DNA from: Ramlibacter sp.
Lineage (GTDB): Bacteria > Pseudomonadota > Gammaproteobacteria > Burkholderiales > Burkholderiaceae_C
Assembly: GCA_026785815.1 (NCBI GenBank)
Contig: JAJAZH010000246.1
Span: 1 to 17,355 of the forward strand
DNA: 17,355 bases
Direction: 5' to 3'
The translations under genes were made by a program, and so were the position numbers. Of the stretch, positions 14,499-17,355 are shown in pieces. Numbering within the stretch: position 1 is the first letter of the stretch; every line of letters begins with the position of its first letter. The notes beneath the pieces were generated by a model, which was given only the letters and a program-made list of their open reading frames with translations, searched no databases and had not been told where the DNA came from.

Positions 14499-14514
14499 CC
14501 GTCATCCATGACGG
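14499..14514. other. Inverted repeat between gntK and the MBL gene
   Basis: CCGTCAT-cc-ATGACGG is a perfect 7-bp dyad with a 2-base centre, about 20 bp beyond the gntK stop. On the minus strand a TAAAAT (plus 14488-14493) follows and could be the -10 of the MBL gene, so the dyad may be an operator there or a weak gntK terminator. No -35 is convincing. Confidence 0.35.
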
Positions 14515-14534
14515 AGGGTTGAATCCGGGAACGG

Positions 14535-15041
14535 TCAATCTCCAGCCGGAAGTTCAAAAGCGTCCAGCGTTTGCCTGGTCAAAACATCGACTGGCAATCG
14601 GGCATCGACCGCCAGCACGCCAGGCTCGCCTGCCGGGTCTTCCAGCGCCTCGAACTGGCTGGCCACCAGGCTGGGTGGATAGAAATGGCTCTCCCGGCTG
14701 GCGACCCGCTGCAACGCGTCTTCCTGCGACAGCGCCAGATGCACGAAGTGCAAATTCGGCGCAGCTTGCCGAAGGATGTCGCGGTAACTGCGCTTGAGCG
14801 CCGAGCAGGTCAGCACGGCGCCCGAGGCCTGGCTGGAAAGTTCGGCTCCCAGGCGCTGGAGCCAGCCGGCGCGGTCCTGGTCGGTCAACGCGACCCCCTG
14901 CTGCATCTTCTCGATGTTGTCCGCGCAGTGAAAGCTGTCGCCCTCGATCAGCGGCAGGCGCAGCGCCTCGGCCAGCCGCTCGCCAAGCGCCGACTTGCCG
15001 CAACCCGCCACGCCCATCACGACCAGGTGCACGCCGCTCAT
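14535..15041 (-). CDS. gntK: Gluconokinase
   Basis: This enzyme phosphorylates gluconate to 6-phosphogluconate with ATP, feeding the Entner-Doudoroff and pentose phosphate pathways. The 168-residue length is normal. It has the P-loop GVAGCGKS (10-17), the gluconokinase-typical EGDSFHCADNIEKMQQGVALTDQDRAGWL segment (about 33-61), CSALKRSYRDILR (about 79-91), and the SRESHFYPPSLVASQFEALE region (about 113-132). Its ATG overlaps the TGA of the upstream TetR-family gene by 4 nt, so the two are almost certainly cotranscribed and translationally coupled; no independent Shine-Dalgarno is needed. No gluconate transporter or Entner-Doudoroff genes are visible in the window, so the wider pathway context is missing here. 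Confidence 0.95.
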   Translation of the reverse strand: MSGVHLVVMGVAGCGKSALGERLAEALRLPLIEGDSFHCADNIEKMQQGVALTDQDRAGWLQRLGAELSSQASGAVLTCSALKRSYRDILRQAAPNLHFVHLALSQEDALQRVASRESHFYPPSLVASQFEALEDPAGEPGVLAVDARLPVDVLTRQTLDAFELPAGD

Positions 15042-15637
15042 TGCGCCAATCCCCGCTCCAGCACGGCGATCACTTCCTCGGCGAAGGCGGCGTAACTGAG
15101 CGGCCCGCCCGGCCGCAGCCAGGTGAAAGTCCAGTTGATCATTCCAAACAACATCATCGTGAGGGCAGTCTGATTGCCGGCGGTGAGCCGGCCGGGATAG
15201 GCGCGTTTGATGAAGCGGGTCACTGCCGAGACCACGTCCCGCTGCCGGTTGAGGATCAGGTCGCGCTGCTCGTCTCCCAGGAATTTGGTGTCGTGCAACA
15301 GCGCCACATGGCGGGTGGCGCTATTTTGGTACTCCTGCAGAAAGCTGCGGATCAGTTCATGCAACGCTTCCCGCTCATCGAGGTCGCGGCGCTGGGCTGT
15401 GGCCTCGGCCTCGCCGATGATCGCCAGCAAGCGCTGGGTGTAGCGGTCGAGCAGGTCGAACAGGATCGCTTCCTTGCTGTCGTAATAGTGATAGAGCCGC
15501 GCCTTCGAGGTGCCGCCGGCGGCGGCGATGTCGTTCATGCTGGCGGCCGGGTAGCTGCGGTCGGCGAAGCACTGGGCCGCGATCTCGAGGATCTGCTCCC
15601 GCCGGAGTTCATGCTGGGAGGACCTGGGGCGCGCCAT
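15038..15637 (-). CDS. TetR/AcrR-family transcriptional regulator
   Basis: The 199-residue repressor-type protein has a TetR N-terminal DNA-binding domain: REQILEIAAQCFADRSYPAASMNDIAAAGGTSKARLYHYYDSKEAI, about residues 13-58. The long helical ligand-binding domain that follows contains HVALLHDTKFLGDEQRDLILNRQRDVV and a C-terminal GMINWTFTWLRPGGPLSYA segment, like TetR regulators often linked to fatty-acid or CoA-ester metabolism; the ligand is unknown. The start is the ATG at 15637, set by the conserved N-terminal MARPR. It has no Shine-Dalgarno but a GATAAT six bases upstream. Its 3' end overlaps gntK by 4 nt, which is an unusual pairing, because gluconate genes are more often under LacI/GntR-type control. 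Confidence 0.93.
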   Translation of the reverse strand: MARPRSSQHELRREQILEIAAQCFADRSYPAASMNDIAAAGGTSKARLYHYYDSKEAILFDLLDRYTQRLLAIIGEAEATAQRRDLDEREALHELIRSFLQEYQNSATRHVALLHDTKFLGDEQRDLILNRQRDVVSAVTRFIKRAYPGRLTAGNQTALTMMLFGMINWTFTWLRPGGPLSYAAFAEEVIAVLERGLAQ

Positions 15638-15643
15638 CGTGGA

Positions 15644-15658
15644 ATTATCGCGGTCCGC
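15644..15658 (-). promoter_or_regulatory. -10-like element and adjacent palindrome before the TetR-family gene
   Basis: On the minus strand GATAAT (plus 15644-15649) lies 6 bases before the ATG, preceded immediately by the palindrome GCGGtCCGC (15650-15658). The palindrome would cover the spacer of this promoter and could be a self-repression site. No good -35 is visible, so confidence is low. Confidence 0.35.
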
Positions 15659-15675
15659 TGATATCGGTCGCGTCC

Positions 15676-15894
15676 ATGGCCCTTCCCCACTTCGCCCGCC
15701 ACTGTTGCGACCTGCCGGCCAGCGCGGGGCCGTGCGAAATCCGCTGCCACTACGAGGCGTCCGGCTGCGAACGCTTCACTGATGTCGTCAAGGGCGAGGA
15801 ACGCAGCTTCAATGACTACGGCGCGCCCGCCGAAGGATGGAGGAGCCTCAGCTCATGGCGCCGGGGGCGCGGCAGGCCCTCGAATGCGCGCTGA
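15676..15894 (+). CDS. Small Cys-rich ORF, doubtful
   Basis: This 72-codon frame starts at ATG 15676 and encodes a protein with five Cys in its first 31 residues (HCCDLPASAGPCEIRCHYEASGC), followed by ERFTDVVKGEERSFNDYGAP and an Arg/Ser-rich tail. Third positions are mostly G/C through about codon 55, which is why it is listed. Against it: no Shine-Dalgarno, an unrecognised sequence, and an overlap of 47 bp with the 3' end of the convergent DUF2917 gene. It could be a true small metal-binding protein, a remnant of a longer gene, or noise in GC-rich DNA. Confidence 0.35.
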   Translation: MALPHFARHCCDLPASAGPCEIRCHYEASGCERFTDVVKGEERSFNDYGAPAEGWRSLSSWRRGRGRPSNAR

Positions 15895-16351
15895 AGGCAG
15901 GATCCACCCGGGCTCGTCGGTCGCCCTCGGCCCAGCCCCAGGCCAAGCCAGCCAGGGCGGCCAGCAGCCGTCCCGCGGCACCAGCGCCCAGAGCCACCGC
16001 GCGCCGCAAGTCAGCGGCGCTCTGAGCCAGGTCGGCAGCCCGGGCCGGCGCCGCCAGGGGCAACGGATCCCAGTTGAAATAGGCCGGCCGACAGCGGTCG
16101 AGGGTCTCGATCACCAGCCGCTGGCCGCGCTGCAATGACAGTTTTTCACCGGGCTGCAGGATGCGGTCACCGAGATCGTTCAACGGCCCTTGGTGCGGCC
16201 CGTCACGGGTGACCCAGACGCTTCCGTGCGCGATTCCGAGCTGGCCGGCGGCGCCCGGTTGCAGCGTCACGGCACGGCCGGCCGGCAACTTCCATGCGCC
16301 CGGAAAAACGGCGGCAGATTGATGCTGGATCTCGACAGTCGGTGAAGCCAT
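15848..16351 (-). CDS. DUF2917-domain protein
   Basis: The 167-residue product starts at ATG 16351, preceded by a good GAGGAG at about 6 nt; a longer frame to 16414 has no such site. Residues about 17-95 match the DUF2917 domain as I recall it (WKLPAGRAVTLQPGAAGQL, HGSVWVTRDG, DRILQPGEKLSLQRGQRLVIETL): a small all-beta, cupin-like domain of unknown function. The rest (about 100-167) is Ala/Arg-rich and low in complexity, including AARAADLAQSAADLRRAVALG and a hydrophobic GAGAAGRLLAALAGLAWGW stretch that could associate with membrane. It is divergent from a LysR-family gene with a LysR-type dyad between them, an arrangement common in Burkholderiales and consistent with control by that regulator. 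Confidence 0.85.
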   Translation of the reverse strand: MASPTVEIQHQSAAVFPGAWKLPAGRAVTLQPGAAGQLGIAHGSVWVTRDGPHQGPLNDLGDRILQPGEKLSLQRGQRLVIETLDRCRPAYFNWDPLPLAAPARAADLAQSAADLRRAVALGAGAAGRLLAALAGLAWGWAEGDRRARVDPAFSAHSRACRAPGAMS

Positions 16352-16431
16352 GAGGTTCTCCTCGGTACGCGGAAAGGTCAATGCATGATCGGCGCCCGCG
16401 GCTTGGCAGTCCAATGAAAGCCAGTTAGGCT

Positions 16432-16454
16432 ATTGATTCCAAAACCGCATCAAT
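16432..16454. promoter_or_regulatory. LysR-type binding site candidate
   Basis: ATTGAT-N11-ATCAAT is a perfect 6-bp dyad containing the T-N11-A core typical of LysR-type regulator sites. It lies between the divergent DUF2917 and LysR-family genes, 69 bp before the LysR ATG and 81 bp before the DUF2917 ATG. Confidence 0.55.
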
Positions 16455-16477
16455 CACAGGCCTGTCCAGGCGCACCG

Positions 16478-16501
16478 CCCGCCCTCCTTCCCGCCCTCCT
16501 T
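16478..16501. repeat. Tandem 12-bp repeat upstream of the LysR-family gene
   Basis: CCCGCCCTCCTT occurs twice in tandem, ending 21 bases before the LysR ATG. The CCTCCTT-like core resembles the 3' end of 16S rRNA rather than a Shine-Dalgarno; on the minus strand the same bases read AAGGAGGG twice, with no gene there to use them. Confidence 0.7.
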
Positions 16502-16522
16502 GTTTCCACGACGGATCCGTCC

Positions 16523-17355
16523 ATGCAGCACTCACAGACCCATCTGCGCAGCCGCCCGATACCAGCGGGCCACCTGCGCGCTTTCGAAGCGGTGGCCCGG
16601 CACCTGAACTTCCGGGCCGCCTCGGAGGAGATGGCTTTGACGCAGTCGGCGGTCAGCCGGCAGATCCAGTCACTGGAGGAAGAACTGGGCGTCAGCCTGT
16701 TCCTGCGCCACACCCGGGCGGTGGAGCTGACCAGCGCGGGCGCGCAGTTGCTGCTCGCGGTGACGCAGGCCTTGCCGCGCATCGACGCCGCGGTTCGCCA
16801 GATCCGCCAGAACGCGGGCCGCAAGAGCGTGTCCGTCACGACCTTCGCCTCGTTTGCTTCGATGTGGCTGATTCCCCGGCTGGAGCAGTTCCAGCGCGAC
16901 AACCCCCAGATCGACATCCGGATCGACGCCTCCGACGTCCCGCTGGACCTCGATGTCGCCGACGTCGACCTGGCCTTGCGTTACGGGCCGGCAGCCAGCA
17001 TGCCGGCCGGGGCCTTGCGGCTGTTCGGCGAACAGCTGACGCCGGTGGCCAGCCCGTGGTTGCTCAAAAGCAGCGTGCCGTTGAAAAAACCGGCCGACCT
17101 GGCCCACTTTCCCCTGATCGAGGCCGGCGACGCGCACCGGTCGCATCTCGAATGGCTGACCTGGCGCCGCTGGTTCGATGAGCAACAGTTGTCGAAGCTG
17201 GTGCCCCTGCGCTGGCTCCACTTCAACTACGCCTACCAGATGGTGCAGGCCGCGCTGGCCGGGCAAGGCGTGGTGCTGGCGCGCCTGCCGATGGTGGCCG
17301 AGAGCCTCGCCAACGGCGACCTGGTGGAGCCGCTGCCCGGCCTGCGGATGGAGTC
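16523..17355 (+). CDS. LysR-family transcriptional regulator, 3' end missing
   Basis: The frame is open from ATG 16523 to the window end (277 complete codons plus 2 bases). Residues about 14-75 form the LysR winged helix-turn-helix: HLRAFEAVARHLNFRAASEEM, then LTQSAVSRQIQSLEEELG and LFLRHTRAVELTSAG. Residues about 100-277 are the start of the periplasmic-binding-protein-like effector domain, GcvA-like in feel (VTTFASFASMWLIPRLEQF, DLALRYG, GQGVVLARLPMV). About 20-30 residues are likely missing, judging from a usual length near 300. There is no clear Shine-Dalgarno. It is divergent from the DUF2917 gene with a LysR-type dyad between, so autoregulation and control of that gene are likely. Effector unknown. 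Confidence 0.93.
   Translation, partial: MQHSQTHLRSRPIPAGHLRAFEAVARHLNFRAASEEMALTQSAVSRQIQSLEEELGVSLFLRHTRAVELTSAGAQLLLAVTQALPRIDAAVRQIRQNAGRKSVSVTTFASFASMWLIPRLEQFQRDNPQIDIRIDASDVPLDLDVADVDLALRYGPAASMPAGALRLFGEQLTPVASPWLLKSSVPLKKPADLAHFPLIEAGDAHRSHLEWLTWRRWFDEQQLSKLVPLRWLHFNYAYQMVQAALAGQGVVLARLPMVAESLANGDLVEPLPGLRME

Noticed and set aside
13237..14511. 424-codon plus-strand frame across the MBL gene
   Set aside because: Antisense shadow; the minus strand holds a clear MBL-fold protein with a good Shine-Dalgarno.
1..17355. tRNA genes, CRISPR arrays, insertion sequences, prophage or toxin-antitoxin pairs
   Set aside because: I looked on both strands and saw no cloverleaf, regularly spaced repeat, transposase, terminal inverted repeat or paired small toxin-like genes.

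Overview
The window is a GC-rich chromosomal segment, most likely from a Burkholderiales betaproteobacterium (Comamonadaceae/Ramlibacter-like). The support is the near-canonical betaproteobacterial MetK, the glmU / Lrp-family regulator / glmS arrangement, a DUF2917 gene divergent from a LysR gene, and a DUF6279-type lipoprotein. No rRNA, tRNA, insertion sequence, phage gene or CRISPR array was found. Both ends cut a gene: metK on the left, a LysR-family regulator on the right.

Layout. (1) 1-1007: 3' part of metK (+). (2) 1034-2385: two minus-strand genes overlapping by 4 nt, an unrecognised 155-residue protein and a secreted protein of unknown function. (3) 2620-7290: a plus-strand stress/DNA-repair block with a glycine-zipper + four-helix-bundle (DUF2383-like) protein, a bacterial topoisomerase IB, and a three-domain LigD (phosphoesterase-ligase-polymerase). 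No Ku gene is in view. (4) 7378-8076 (-): a degenerate histidine-kinase/phosphotransferase-like protein. (5) 8199-12103: the UDP-GlcNAc block, glmS (-), a divergent Lrp/AsnC regulator (+) and glmU (-). (6) 12122-14439: a DUF6279-type lipoprotein (+), a small disordered Gln-rich protein (-) and a metallo-beta-lactamase-fold protein (-). (7) 14535-15637 (-): a TetR-family regulator overlapping gluconokinase. (8) 15676-17355: a doubtful Cys-rich small ORF (+), a DUF2917 protein (-) and the divergent LysR-family regulator (+, cut by the window end and open to it).

How the parts fit. MetK, GlmS and GlmU are housekeeping: SAM synthesis, and the first and last steps of UDP-GlcNAc synthesis. LigD, TopIB and the DUF2383-like protein look like a stress or stationary-phase DNA-maintenance cluster. 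Four local regulators sit beside their likely targets. Points most worth a second look: an Asp-to-Asn change at a metal-ligand position of the LigD polymerase domain; concerted loss of all second-metal ligands in the MBL protein; a terminator-like hairpin inside the 5' end of the topIB reading frame; a palindromic Shine-Dalgarno shared by two divergent genes; regulator genes whose start codons lie where transcription should start; and an unrecognised two-gene unit at 1034-2385.
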